Source: Streptomyces sp. SM10
Lineage (GTDB): Bacteria > Actinomycetota > Actinomycetes > Streptomycetales > Streptomycetaceae
Assembly: GCF_002910915.1 (NCBI RefSeq)
Contig: NZ_NEUF01000048.1
Location: 1 to 64,000 of the forward strand
Length of the DNA: 64,000 nt
Direction: 5' to 3'
Part shown: in pieces, positions 9,303 to 19,300 of the stretch
Position numbering within the stretch: position 1 is the first letter of the stretch
How the letters are laid out: every line of letters starts with the position of its first letter
Made by a program: the position numbers and the translations under genes
The notes under the pieces: model-generated
Told to the model about the DNA's origin: nothing
What the model saw: only the letters and a program-made list of their open reading frames with translations
Databases searched by the model: none

Positions 9303-9477
9303 CTACAAGACAGGGACGAGGACCAGCCAATTCCTTCATGGTTTCGGTGACTGCACCGAGTGGAGCAAGGCTTGTGTACTGAGTCACACACCGAGTCAAC
9401 AACACAGGAACGACCCTCTAGGGCCGGCCGTCCCCAGCCCCAGCCGAACGACCCGATTGAGAAGAAGAGAGCCACTC

Positions 9478-10368
9478 ATGGACTTCCTTCGCCCCGCCAG
9501 CTGGGAGGAGGCGCTCGCCGCCAAGGCCGAGCACCCGACGGCTGTGCCCATCGCGGGTGGCACCGACGTGATGGTCGAGATCAACTTCGACCACCGGCGG
9601 CCCGAATACCTCATGGACCTCAACCGCATCGGTGAGCTGTCCGAGTGGCAGGTGGGCCAGGACTCCGTACGCCTCGGAGCCTCCGTGCCGTACAGCGCCG
9701 TCATGGACAACCTGCGGGCCGAGCTGCCCGGTCTCGCCCTCGCCTCGCACACCGTCGCCTCGCCGCAGATCCGCAACCGCGGCGGCGTCGGGGGCAACCT
9801 GGGCACCGCCTCGCCCGCCGGGGACGCCCACCCGGCGCTGCTCGCCGCGGGTGCCGAGGTGGAAGCCGCGTCCGTACGGGGGACGCGGATGATCCCGATC
9901 GACGAGTTCTACACGGGCGTCAAGCGCAACGCCCTCGCCCCGGACGAGTTGATCCGGGCCGTACACATCAAGAAGGCCGACGGGCCCCAGCAGTACTCGA
10001 AGGTCGGCACCCGCAACGCGATGGTCATCGCCGTCTGCGCCTTCGGCCTCGCGCTCCACCCCGAGACCCGCACCGTGCGCACCGGCATCGGCTCCGCGGC
10101 ACCCACCCCCGTACGGGCGAAGGAGGCCGAGGACTTCCTGAACGCCGCACTGGAGGAGGGCGGCTTCTGGGAGAGCGGAAAGATCATCACCCCCTCCGTC
10201 GCCAAGCAGTTCGCCCAGCTCGCCGCCGGCGCCTGCAACCCCATCGACGACGTACGCGGCACTGCCGCCTACCGCAGGCACGCCGTCGGCATCATGGCCC
10301 GCCGCACGCTGGGCTGGACCTGGGAGCAGTACCGCGGAGCGGGACGCACCCTCGAAGGAGCTGCTTAA
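9478..10368 (+). CDS. Xanthine dehydrogenase, FAD-binding subunit
   Basis: A 296-residue CoxM/XdhB-type FAD subunit that carries electrons from the Fe-S clusters to NAD+. The FAD-binding motifs are VPIAGGTDVMVEINF (about residues 23-37) and ASPQIRNRGGVGGNLGTASP (about 97-116). It is the first gene of a tight three-gene operon; the next gene starts 2 bp after its stop. The ATG at 9478 follows GAAGAAGAGAG. The pathway is hypoxanthine to xanthine to urate. Confidence 0.9.
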   Translation: MDFLRPASWEEALAAKAEHPTAVPIAGGTDVMVEINFDHRRPEYLMDLNRIGELSEWQVGQDSVRLGASVPYSAVMDNLRAELPGLALASHTVASPQIRNRGGVGGNLGTASPAGDAHPALLAAGAEVEAASVRGTRMIPIDEFYTGVKRNALAPDELIRAVHIKKADGPQQYSKVGTRNAMVIAVCAFGLALHPETRTVRTGIGSAAPTPVRAKEAEDFLNAALEEGGFWESGKIITPSVAKQFAQLAAGACNPIDDVRGTAAYRRHAVGIMARRTLGWTWEQYRGAGRTLEGAA

Positions 10369-10370
10369 CC

Positions 10371-10967
10371 ATGCGAGTGAATTTCACGGTCAACGGCCGG
10401 AAGCAGGAAGCCGACGACGTCTGGGAGGGGGAGTCCCTCCTCTACGTCCTGCGTGAGCGCATGGGCCTGCCCGGTTCCAAGAACGCCTGCGAGCAGGGCG
10501 AGTGCGGCTCCTGCACGGTCCGCCTCGACGGCGTGCCCGTCTGTTCCTGTCTCGTCGCGGCCGGCCAGGCCGAGGGCCGCGAGGTCGTCACGGTCGAGGG
10601 GCTCGCGGACTACGCCAAGCACCGCGACGACGCCCACCCCGGCGCCGGCTGCGCCGCGGGCACCTGCGGCACCTCCCTGGACGCCGCCCAGCGCTGGCAG
10701 GCCAAGCCCACCGACGCCCGCAGCGCCGACGCGGCCGACCTCTCGCCGGTCCAGCAGGCGTTCATCGACGCCGGCGCCGTCCAGTGCGGCTTCTGCACCC
10801 CCGGTCTGCTGGTCGCCGCCGACGAGCTGCTCGAGACACAGCCCTCGCCGTCCGACCAGGACATCCGCGAGGCGCTCTCCGGCAACCTCTGCCGGTGCAC
10901 CGGTTACGAGAAGATCCTCGACGCGGTCCGCCTCGCGGCCGCCCGTCAGGAAGAGGCGGTCCGATAG
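10371..10967 (+). CDS. Xanthine dehydrogenase, [2Fe-2S] subunit
   Basis: A 198-residue CoxS/XdhC-type small subunit. The plant-type cluster motif is CEQGECGSC with a further Cys in PVCSC; the second, helical cluster motif is QCGFCTPG then CRCTGYEKI. It is longer than the usual 150-170 residues because of an insert between the two cluster domains (about residues 83-125) that has its own two cysteines (GCAAGTCGTS). It has 2-bp spacing to the genes on both sides. Confidence 0.9.
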   Translation: MRVNFTVNGRKQEADDVWEGESLLYVLRERMGLPGSKNACEQGECGSCTVRLDGVPVCSCLVAAGQAEGREVVTVEGLADYAKHRDDAHPGAGCAAGTCGTSLDAAQRWQAKPTDARSADAADLSPVQQAFIDAGAVQCGFCTPGLLVAADELLETQPSPSDQDIREALSGNLCRCTGYEKILDAVRLAAARQEEAVR

Positions 10968-10969
10968 CC

Positions 10970-13387
10970 ATGGCGCTGCACCCACGAGCCGCGTCCGTAC
11001 CGGCCGGCACCCCGACCAAGATCACCCAGGGTTCCCAGACCCCGGGCGGCATCGGCGAGTCCACCCTGCGCCCCGACGGAACCCTCAAGGTCACCGGCGA
11101 GTTCGCGTACTCCTCGGACATGTGGCACGAGGACATGCTGTGGGGCCACACGCTCCGCTCCACCGTCGCCCACGCCGAGATCCGCTCCATCGACATCGGC
11201 GAGGCCGTCGCCACGCCCGGCGTCTACGCCGTGCTGACCTACGACGACCTGCCCGCGGAGATGAAGAACTACGGGCTGGAGATCCAGGACACCCCCGTAC
11301 TCGCGCACGGCAAGGTCCGCCACCACGGCGAACCCGTCGTCATCGTCGCCGCCGACCACCCGGAGACGGCGCGCCGCGCCGCCGCGAAGATCAAGATCGA
11401 CTATGCCGAGCTGCCGCTCGTCACCGACGAGGCGTCCGCGACCGCGCCCGACGCGATCCTGGTCCACGAGGGCCGCGACGACCACCACATCGGACACGTC
11501 CCGCACCCCAACATCGTCCACCGTCAGCCCATCGTCCGCGGCGACGCCGAAGCGGCCGCCGCGCGGGCCGACGTGATCGTCACCGGCGACTACGTCTTCG
11601 GGATGCAGGACCAGGCCTTCCTCGGCCCCGAGTCCGGCCTCGCCGTGCCGTCCGAGGACGGCGGTGTCGAGCTGTACGTCGCCACCCAGTGGCTGCACTC
11701 CGACCTCCGCCAGATCGCCCCCGTCCTCGGCCTCCCCGAGGAGAAGGTCCGCATGACGCTCTCCGGCGTCGGCGGCGCCTTCGGCGGACGCGAGGACCTG
11801 TCGATGCAGATCCACGCGTGCCTCCTGGCGCTGCGGACCGGCAAGCCCGTCAAGATGGTCTACAACCGCTTCGAGTCCTTCTTCGGACACGTCCACCGGC
11901 ACCCCGCGAAGCTGCACTACGAGCACGGGGCCACCAAGGACGGCAGGATCACCCACATGAAGTGCCGGATCGTGCTGGACGGCGGCGCCTACGCGTCCGC
12001 CTCCCCGGCCGTCGTCGGCAACGCCTCCTCGCTCGCGGTCGGACCGTACGTCGTCGAGGACGTGGACATCGAGGCGATCGCCCTCTACTCCAACAACCCG
12101 CCCTGCGGCGCCATGCGCGGCTTCGGCGCGGTCCAGGCATGCTTCGCCTACGAGGCACAGATGGACAAGCTCGCCGCCGCCCTGGACATGGACCCGGTCG
12201 AGCTGCGCCAGCTGAACGCCATGGAGCAGGGCACCCTGCTCCCCACCGGGCAGCCCTGCGACTCGCCGGCGCCCGTCGCCGAACTGCTGCGCCGGGTCAA
12301 GTCCCGCCCCCTGCCGCCCGAGCAGCAGTGGCTCTCGGCCGACGCCGACGGCAGCTCCGTCGACGTACGCGCCCTGCCCGGGGGCCTGTCCAACACGACC
12401 CACGGCGAAGGAGTGGTGCGCGGCGTCGGTTACGCCGTCGGGCTGAAGAACGTCGGCTTCTCGGAGGGCTTCGACGACTACTCCACGGCCCGGGTCCGGA
12501 TGGAGGTCATCAACGGCGAGCCCGTCGCGACGGTGCACACCGCGATGGCCGAGGTCGGCCAGGGCGGTGTGACCGTCCACGCCCAGATCGCCCGCACCGA
12601 ACTCGGCGTCAGCCAGGTCACGATCAAGCCTGCCGACACCCAGGTCGGCTCCGCCGGCTCCACCTCCGCCTCCCGGCAGACGTACGTCACCGGCGGCGCC
12701 GTGAAGAACTCCTGCGAGGCCGTCCGCGAACAGGTCCTGGAGATGGGGCGCCGCAAGCTCGGGACCTACCACCCGGCCTGGGCCACCGCCGAACTCCTCC
12801 TGGAGGGCGGCAAGGTCGTGACCGACGGCGGCGAGGTTCTCGCCTCGCTGGCCGACGTGCTCGAGGGCGAAGCGGTCGACGTCGAGCTGGAGTGGCGCCA
12901 CCGGCCCACCGAGGCCTTCGACCTGCACACCGGACAGGGCAACGGCCACGTCCAGTACTCCTTCGCCGCGCACCGCGCGGTGGTGGAGGTCGACACCGAG
13001 CTCGGGCTGGTCAAGGTCATCGAGCTGGCGTGCGCCCAGGACGTCGGCAAGGCGCTCAACCCGCTGTCGGTCGTGGGTCAGATCCAGGGCGGCACCACCC
13101 AGGGGCTGGGTGTGGCCGTCATGGAGGAGATCATCGTCGACCCGAAGACCGCGAAGGTGCGCAACCCCTCCTTCACGGACTACCTGATTCCCACCATCCT
13201 CGACACGCCGACCATCCCGGTCGACGTGCTCGAACTCGCCGACGACCACGCCCCGTACGGGCTGCGCGGCATCGGCGAGGCCCCCACCCTGTCGTCCACC
13301 CCGGCCGTCCTCGCGGCGATCCGGAACGCGACGGGCCTGGAGCTCAACAGGACCCCGGTGCGCCCCGAGCACATCACCGGGACCTGA
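10970..13387 (+). CDS. Xanthine dehydrogenase, molybdopterin-binding subunit
   Basis: An 805-residue molybdenum subunit that hydroxylates xanthine. Visible motifs are the Moco-contacting GVGGAFGGRED (about residue 264), MRGFGAVQACFAYEAQMD (about 382), the Gly/Gln loop GQGGVTVHAQIARTE (about 530), and the C-terminal GIGEAPTLSSTPAV holding the active-site Glu. It is larger than the typical 750-780 residues, mainly through the N-terminal extension. Maturation would need the XdhC homologue encoded at 15099. Confidence 0.92.
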   Translation: MALHPRAASVPAGTPTKITQGSQTPGGIGESTLRPDGTLKVTGEFAYSSDMWHEDMLWGHTLRSTVAHAEIRSIDIGEAVATPGVYAVLTYDDLPAEMKNYGLEIQDTPVLAHGKVRHHGEPVVIVAADHPETARRAAAKIKIDYAELPLVTDEASATAPDAILVHEGRDDHHIGHVPHPNIVHRQPIVRGDAEAAAARADVIVTGDYVFGMQDQAFLGPESGLAVPSEDGGVELYVATQWLHSDLRQIAPVLGLPEEKVRMTLSGVGGAFGGREDLSMQIHACLLALRTGKPVKMVYNRFESFFGHVHRHPAKLHYEHGATKDGRITHMKCRIVLDGGAYASASPAVVGNASSLAVGPYVVEDVDIEAIALYSNNPPCGAMRGFGAVQACFAYEAQMDKLAAALDMDPVELRQLNAMEQGTLLPTGQPCDSPAPVAELLRRVKSRPLPPEQQWLSADADGSSVDVRALPGGLSNTTHGEGVVRGVGYAVGLKNVGFSEGFDDYSTARVRMEVINGEPVATVHTAMAEVGQGGVTVHAQIARTELGVSQVTIKPADTQVGSAGSTSASRQTYVTGGAVKNSCEAVREQVLEMGRRKLGTYHPAWATAELLLEGGKVVTDGGEVLASLADVLEGEAVDVELEWRHRPTEAFDLHTGQGNGHVQYSFAAHRAVVEVDTELGLVKVIELACAQDVGKALNPLSVVGQIQGGTTQGLGVAVMEEIIVDPKTAKVRNPSFTDYLIPTILDTPTIPVDVLELADDHAPYGLRGIGEAPTLSSTPAVLAAIRNATGLELNRTPVRPEHITGT

Positions 13388-13599
13388 CGGGCCCCCAAGA
13401 CCCTCCGGGCGGTGCGTGCCTGCCGTGAACGTCACACTTCCCCGCGCCGCGCACCGTCCGGAGTCATCGCACCACCGCACCATCTGCACGAAGAGTTCGT
13501 CTCGGGCCGTCCCCCGGGTCGTGCGCCTCGCAGCATCCCAAATCCCGCAATCTCCGATCTCCACGCGGGTGCCCCTGTGAACCTTGGGAGTCAGGCAAC

Positions 13600-15057
13600 A
13601 TGACCCAGCAGTCAGTGGAACCCAGGACGGGCGCGGAGGACGCGGGCCCCGGCTCGCGCGTCCCCGCCGGACGGTCCTGGCTCGACCGGTACTTCCACAT
13701 ATCCGAACGAGGATCGACCGTCGCACGCGAAGTGCGCGGCGGTGTCACGACCTTCATGGCCATGGCGTACATCCTCCTGCTCAACCCGCTGATCCTCGGC
13801 GGCAAGGACGTCGACGACCAGCTCCTCGGCCAGTCGGGCCTCATCACGGCCACCGCACTCGCGGCGGCGGCCACGACCCTGCTGATGGGCTTCGTCGGCA
13901 AGGTGCCCCTCGCGCTCGCCGCCGGCCTCAGCGTCTCCGGCGTACTCGCCTCGCAGGTCGCGCCCGCCATGACCTGGCAGCAGGCCATGGGCATGTGCGT
14001 GATCTACGGTGTGATCATCTGCCTGCTGGTGGTCACCGGGCTCCGCGAGATGATCATGAACGCGATCCCGCTCGCGCTGAAGCACGGCATCACCATCGGG
14101 ATCGGGCTCTTCATCGCCCTCATCGGCCTCGTCAAGGCCGGCTTCGTCCACCAGGGCGTGGCGACCCCGCTGTCGCTCGGCCCCACCGGCGCGCTCACCG
14201 GGTGGCCGGTCCTCATCTTCGCCGTGACCCTGCTGCTCATCTTCATGCTGCAGGCCCGGAACATTCCCGGCGCGATCCTCATCGGCATCGTCGTCGGAAC
14301 GGTCGTCGCGATCGTCGTCAACGCGGTCGGCGACATCGACCCCAAGGCCTGGAGCAGCGGCCCGCCCGAGCTGAGCGGGAGCGCCGTCTCCACACCGGAC
14401 TTCTCGCTCTTCGGCGACGTCGAGTTCGGCGGCTGGGGCGACGTCGGCGTGCTGACCGTCGGCATGATCGTCTTCACCCTCGTCCTGGCGGGCTTCTTCG
14501 ACGCCATGGCCACCATCATCGGCGTCGGCACCGAGGCGAACCTCGCCGACGACAAGGGCCGCATGCCCGGCCTGTCGAAGGCGCTGTTCATCGACGGCGC
14601 GGGCGGTGCGATCGGCGGTGTCGCCGGAGGATCCGGCCAGACCGTCTTCGTCGAGTCGGCCACCGGGGTCGGGGAGGGCGCCCGCACCGGGCTCGCCTCC
14701 GTCGTCACCGGGCTGTTCTTCGCGGCCTGCCTCTTCTTCACCCCGCTGACGGCGATCGTGCCGGCCGAGGTGGCCGCCGCCGCGCTGGTCGTCATCGGCG
14801 CCATGATGATGCAGAACGCCCGGCACGTGGACTGGTCGGACCGCTCCGTCGCCGTCCCGGTCTTCCTCACCGTCGTCCTGATGCCGTTCACGTACACCAT
14901 CACCACGGGTGTCGCCGCGGGCGTCATCTCGTACGTCGCCATCAAGGTCGCCCAGGGCAGGGCACGCGAGGTCGGCGCCTTCATGTGGGCTCTGACCCTC
15001 GTCTTCGTCGTCTACTTCGCCCTGCATCCCATCGAGACCTGGCTGGGCGTCAGCTGA
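13600..15057 (+). CDS. AzgA-type (NCS2) purine permease
   Basis: A 485-residue integral membrane protein with about 12-13 hydrophobic segments. The signature REVRGGVTTFMAMAYILLLN near residue 40 is typical of AzgA-like hypoxanthine/guanine/adenine proton symporters. The conserved FFDAMATIIGVG segment and the Gly-rich SGQTVFVESATGVGEGARTG substrate-site segment are both present. It lies 212 bp after the xanthine dehydrogenase operon and 41 bp before xdhC-like, so purine import is linked with purine oxidation. Confidence 0.9.
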   Translation: MTQQSVEPRTGAEDAGPGSRVPAGRSWLDRYFHISERGSTVAREVRGGVTTFMAMAYILLLNPLILGGKDVDDQLLGQSGLITATALAAAATTLLMGFVGKVPLALAAGLSVSGVLASQVAPAMTWQQAMGMCVIYGVIICLLVVTGLREMIMNAIPLALKHGITIGIGLFIALIGLVKAGFVHQGVATPLSLGPTGALTGWPVLIFAVTLLLIFMLQARNIPGAILIGIVVGTVVAIVVNAVGDIDPKAWSSGPPELSGSAVSTPDFSLFGDVEFGGWGDVGVLTVGMIVFTLVLAGFFDAMATIIGVGTEANLADDKGRMPGLSKALFIDGAGGAIGGVAGGSGQTVFVESATGVGEGARTGLASVVTGLFFAACLFFTPLTAIVPAEVAAAALVVIGAMMMQNARHVDWSDRSVAVPVFLTVVLMPFTYTITTGVAAGVISYVAIKVAQGRAREVGAFMWALTLVFVVYFALHPIETWLGVS

Positions 15058-15098
15058 CGCCCCCGTCCCTCCACACCTCAGCCCGAAGGAGTCACGCC

Positions 15099-16238
15099 AT
15101 GCTGGACATCGCCGAGGAGCTCCACCGGTGGGTCGGGCAGGGACGCGCGTTCGCCGTCGCCACCGTGGTGGCCGTCGGCGGCAGCGCGCCCCGGCAGCCG
15201 GGAGCCGCCCTCGCCGTGGACAGTGAGGGCACGGCCATCGGCTCGGTCTCCGGCGGATGTGTGGAGGGCGCGGTGTACGAGCTGTGCCGGCAGGCCCTCG
15301 AGGACGGCACCCCCGTCCGCGAGAGCTTCGGCTACAGCGACGACGACGCCTTCGCGGTCGGCCTGACCTGCGGCGGCGTCATCGACATCCTGGTGACCCC
15401 GGTGCGCGCGGACGACCCCGCGCGCCCGGTGTTCGCCTCCGCGTTCGCCGCCGCGGCACAAGGCCGGGCGGCGGCGGTCGCGCGTGTCACGGAAGGCCCG
15501 GCCGGGATGCTCGGCCGGCCTCTGCTCGTGCACCCCGACGGAGCGTACGAGGGCGGCCTCGGCGGCCACCCCGAGCTGGACCGCACGGCAGCCGCCGAGG
15601 CCCGCGCGATGCTCGACGCGGGCCGTACCGGCGCCCTCACCGTCGGCGCCGAGGGCTCCCGCTGCGGCAGCCCCCTCACCCTGCTCGTCGAATCGAGCGT
15701 CCCACCGCCCCGGATGATCGTCTTCGGGGCCATCGACTTCGCCGCCGCCCTGGTCCGGGCCGGCCGCTTCCTCGGCTACCACGTCACCGTCTGCGACGCC
15801 CGTCCCGTCTTCGCGACGGCGGCCCGCTTCCCGGACGCCGACGAGATCGTCGTCGACTGGCCGCACCGCTATCTGGCCACCACCGACGTGGACGCGCGCA
15901 CGGTGCTCTGCGTCCTCACGCACGACGCGAAGTTCGACGTCCCGCTGCTGGAGCTGGCCCTGCGGCTGCCCGTCGCCTACGTCGGGGCGATGGGCTCCCG
16001 CCGCACCCACCTGGAACGCAACGAGCGGCTGCGCGAGGCCGGTGTCACCGAGCGTCAGCTGGCCGCGCTGCACTCGCCCATCGGGCTGGACCTCGGCGCG
16101 CGTACACCGGAGGAGACCGCCCTCTCGATCGCGGCGGAGATCGTCGCGGACCGGCGCGGCGGCAGCGGACTGCCGCTGAAGGGCGCCCACACCCCGATCC
16201 ACCACGAGGGCGGCACCCCTCTCGCCTCGGTGGCCTGA
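15099..16238 (+). CDS. XdhC-family molybdenum cofactor insertion/sulfuration chaperone
   Basis: A 379-residue protein. The XdhC/CoxI N-terminal domain includes VGGSAPRQPGAALAV and GSVSGGCVEGAVYELC (about residues 26-67). A Rossmann-like C-terminal domain (about 205-345) includes VFGAIDFAAALVRAGRFLGY, VCDARPVF and THDAKFDVPLLELAL. Family members sulfurate and insert Moco into xanthine dehydrogenase. The ATG follows GAAGGAG. It is very likely transcribed with the permease. Confidence 0.88.
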   Translation: MLDIAEELHRWVGQGRAFAVATVVAVGGSAPRQPGAALAVDSEGTAIGSVSGGCVEGAVYELCRQALEDGTPVRESFGYSDDDAFAVGLTCGGVIDILVTPVRADDPARPVFASAFAAAAQGRAAAVARVTEGPAGMLGRPLLVHPDGAYEGGLGGHPELDRTAAAEARAMLDAGRTGALTVGAEGSRCGSPLTLLVESSVPPPRMIVFGAIDFAAALVRAGRFLGYHVTVCDARPVFATAARFPDADEIVVDWPHRYLATTDVDARTVLCVLTHDAKFDVPLLELALRLPVAYVGAMGSRRTHLERNERLREAGVTERQLAALHSPIGLDLGARTPEETALSIAAEIVADRRGGSGLPLKGAHTPIHHEGGTPLASVA

Positions 16239-16343
16239 ACCGGACGGTCGCCGCGCGACCACCGCGGGCGGATTGCCGCCACGGCGGTTTCACGCCAGGG
16301 GTGAAGCCGTCCGCAGCCGCGGATTTACCGGTAGATCAGCTGC

Positions 16344-19300
16344 ATGACATTTTCCCTCTCCTCCGTTTCCGGCCGGGCGAGACCCGCTCGCGCGGGACGC
16401 AGGGCTCTGCTCATAGCGACGTCCGTCGCCCTCGTGAGCGGCGCCATGCTCCCCGCCGCGGTCTCCGCCGGTGCCGCACCGAAGCCGTCGGCCGTCGTGG
16501 ACCGCCACGGATCCGCGGTCCACGACTACGACATCACGCTGGTCACCGGCGATGTCGTCCACTACACGGACGGCGCGGGCGACCAGGACACCGTCACCGT
16601 CGACCGCCCCGACGGTGCCGTGGGCGGCGTGCACGTCCAGCAGGCCGGCGAGGAGATCTTCGTCCTCCCCGACGAGGCGGCCTCCCTCATCGCCGCGGGC
16701 AAGCTGGACAAGCGGCTGTTCAACATATCGACCCTGGTCGAGATGGGGTACGACGACAAGCGCTCCGCGGGCATCCCGCTGATCGCCACCTACGCGTCGG
16801 CGAAGGGGCGTTCACTGCCGGCAGCTCCGGAGGGCAGCAGCACGGTCCGCCGGCTGGAGTCCGTCCACGGCGCGGCGCTCAAGGCCGACAAACGTGAAGC
16901 CCGCACCTTCTGGAGCGGCATCTCCCGTACGGAGAAGAGCCGTTCGCTCGACGCCGGCATCACGAAGCTGTGGCTCGACGGGAAGGTCGAGGCGGCGCTC
17001 AAGGACTCGGTGCCGCAGGTCAACGCCCCGCAGGCCTGGGCGGCGGGTTACGACGGCAAGGGCACCACGGTCGCCGTCCTGGACACCGGCATCGACGCCG
17101 ACCATCCGGACGTCAAGGACCGCGTCAAGAAGACCCGGAGCTTCGTCCCCGGGGAGGAGGTCGACGACAAGAACGGCCACGGCACGCACGTGGCCTCCAC
17201 CGTCGCCGGTTCGGGCGCGGCGTCGGACGGGGTCAACAAGGGCGTGGCCCCCGGCGCCGACCTGATCGTCGGCAAGGTCCTGGGCAACGAGGGATCGGGC
17301 GCGGACTCCGGCATCATCGAGGCCATGGAGTGGGCGAAGGCCGAAGGCGCCGACGTCGTCTCCATGAGCCTCGGCTCCAGCATCCCGGACGACGGCACCG
17401 ACCCCATGTCGCAGGCCGTGGACGCCCTGTCGGCCGACGGCGGCCCGCTGTTCGTGGTCGCGGCGGGCAACGCCTACGGCGCCGGCACCATCGGCTCGCC
17501 CGGCTCCGCCGAGAGCGCACTCACCATCGCCGCCGTCGACAAGCAGGACGGCCGGGCCGACTTCTCCTCCATGGGGCCGCTCGTGCGGTCCCACGGCCTG
17601 AAGCCCGACCTGTCCGCCCCCGGCGTCGACATCAACGCGGCGGCCTCGCAGTCGGTCCCGGGCATCGAGGGCATGTACCAGTCGCTGTCCGGTACGTCGA
17701 TGGCCACCCCGCACGTCGCGGGCGCGGCGGCCATCCTGAAGCAGCGTCACCCCGCGTGGTCGGGCCAGCGCCTCAAGGACGCGCTGATGAGCTCGTCGAA
17801 GGAGCTGCCCGACTACACGCCCTACGAGCAGGGCACCGGGCGTCTCGACGTGAAGGCGGCGATCGACACGACGATCGAGGCCACCGGCTCCGTCGAGGTC
17901 GCGTCCTACGACTGGCCGCACAGCGCCTCCGACCCCGTCGCCGAGCGCACCGTCACCTACCGCAACACGGGTGAGAAGGACGTCTCGCTGAAGCTGGCGA
18001 CCGACACGGACGCCGCCGCCTACACCCTCTCCACGACGGAGCTGACCGTCCCGGCGGGCTCCACCGCCGAGGCCGTCCTCTCGATCGACCCGTCGAAGGT
18101 CGCCGACGACACCACGTTCTCCGGCCAGGTCGTCGCCACCGACGCGGCCGGCACGACCGTGGCCCACACCGGCTTCGCCGTCAACAAGGAGCAGGAGCTC
18201 TACGACCTGACGCTGCGGCTGCGCGACCGCGGGGGCGAGCCGATGGACGGCATCGTGGTCCTCGCCGCGCTCGGCGACCCGCAGCTCGGCCTCGTCCAGG
18301 TCTCCGGTGAGACCACGCTGCGGCTGGCCCCGGGCAACTACACCGCCTGGACCTCCGCGGACGTCGACGGGGACACCGCCGACTCGAAGGCCGTCGCCTT
18401 CCTCGCGGCACCCGAGACGGTCCTCGACAAGCCCACCACCGTCACCCTGGACGCCTCGAAGGCCCGCAAGGTCAGCGTGCGCACCCCCAAGGAGAGCGAG
18501 AAGCGGCAGCTGCGGTACGACATGGCCCGCATCTCGCCCGACGGCGTCGTCCAGCGTGACGCCTATCAGATCCCGCTGACGTACGACCAGCTGTGGGCCG
18601 CCCCGACGAAGAAGGTCGGCGAGGGAAGCTTCAGCTTCCTCACCCGCTGGCGCCAGGGCGAGGAGCTGCTCGACCTGACGGCCGACGGCCACGACGTCCC
18701 GGTCACGGTGCAGAACGGCTCGGTCGTCGCCGAGGACAGCGAGCAGAAGCTCACCGGGGTCTACGCCGGCGACGGCGCCCCCTCCGACTACAAGGGCCGC
18801 AGCGTCAGGGGCAAGGCCGTCGTCGTCACCCGCAGCGACGCCGTCCCGCCCGCCGACCGGCTGGCCAACGCACTCGCGGCCGGAGCGAAGGCGCTCTTCG
18901 TCGTCAACGACGGCCGTGGAGTCGCGATGGAGAGCTATGCGCCGTACGGCGAGCAGACCACCATCCCGGTCGCCTCGGTGCAGAAGACCGTGGGCCAGAC
19001 GCTGATCCGGGCGGCGCAGCGCGGTAGGAAGCTCTCGGTCGACCAGAAGAGGTTCGCCTCGTACGTCTACGACCTGGTGGACCGTCACGACGGCGTCATC
19101 CCGGACCGGTCCCTGGCGTTCACTCCGTCGACCCGTCAGCTGGCGAAGGTGCAGAACACCTTCTACGGCCACGAGGAGACCCTGGGCGGCGGCTACCGCT
19201 ACGACATACCGGACTACGGCCCGGGCATCGGCTTCGAGGAGTACGAGAAGTTCCCGGGCACCCGCACGGAGTGGGTCAGCCCGCTGCGCGGCGACTCCTT

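Noticed and set aside
10946..13726. A 926-codon minus-strand frame over the molybdopterin subunit
   Set aside because: Shadow of the xanthine dehydrogenase gene, with no recognisable domain.
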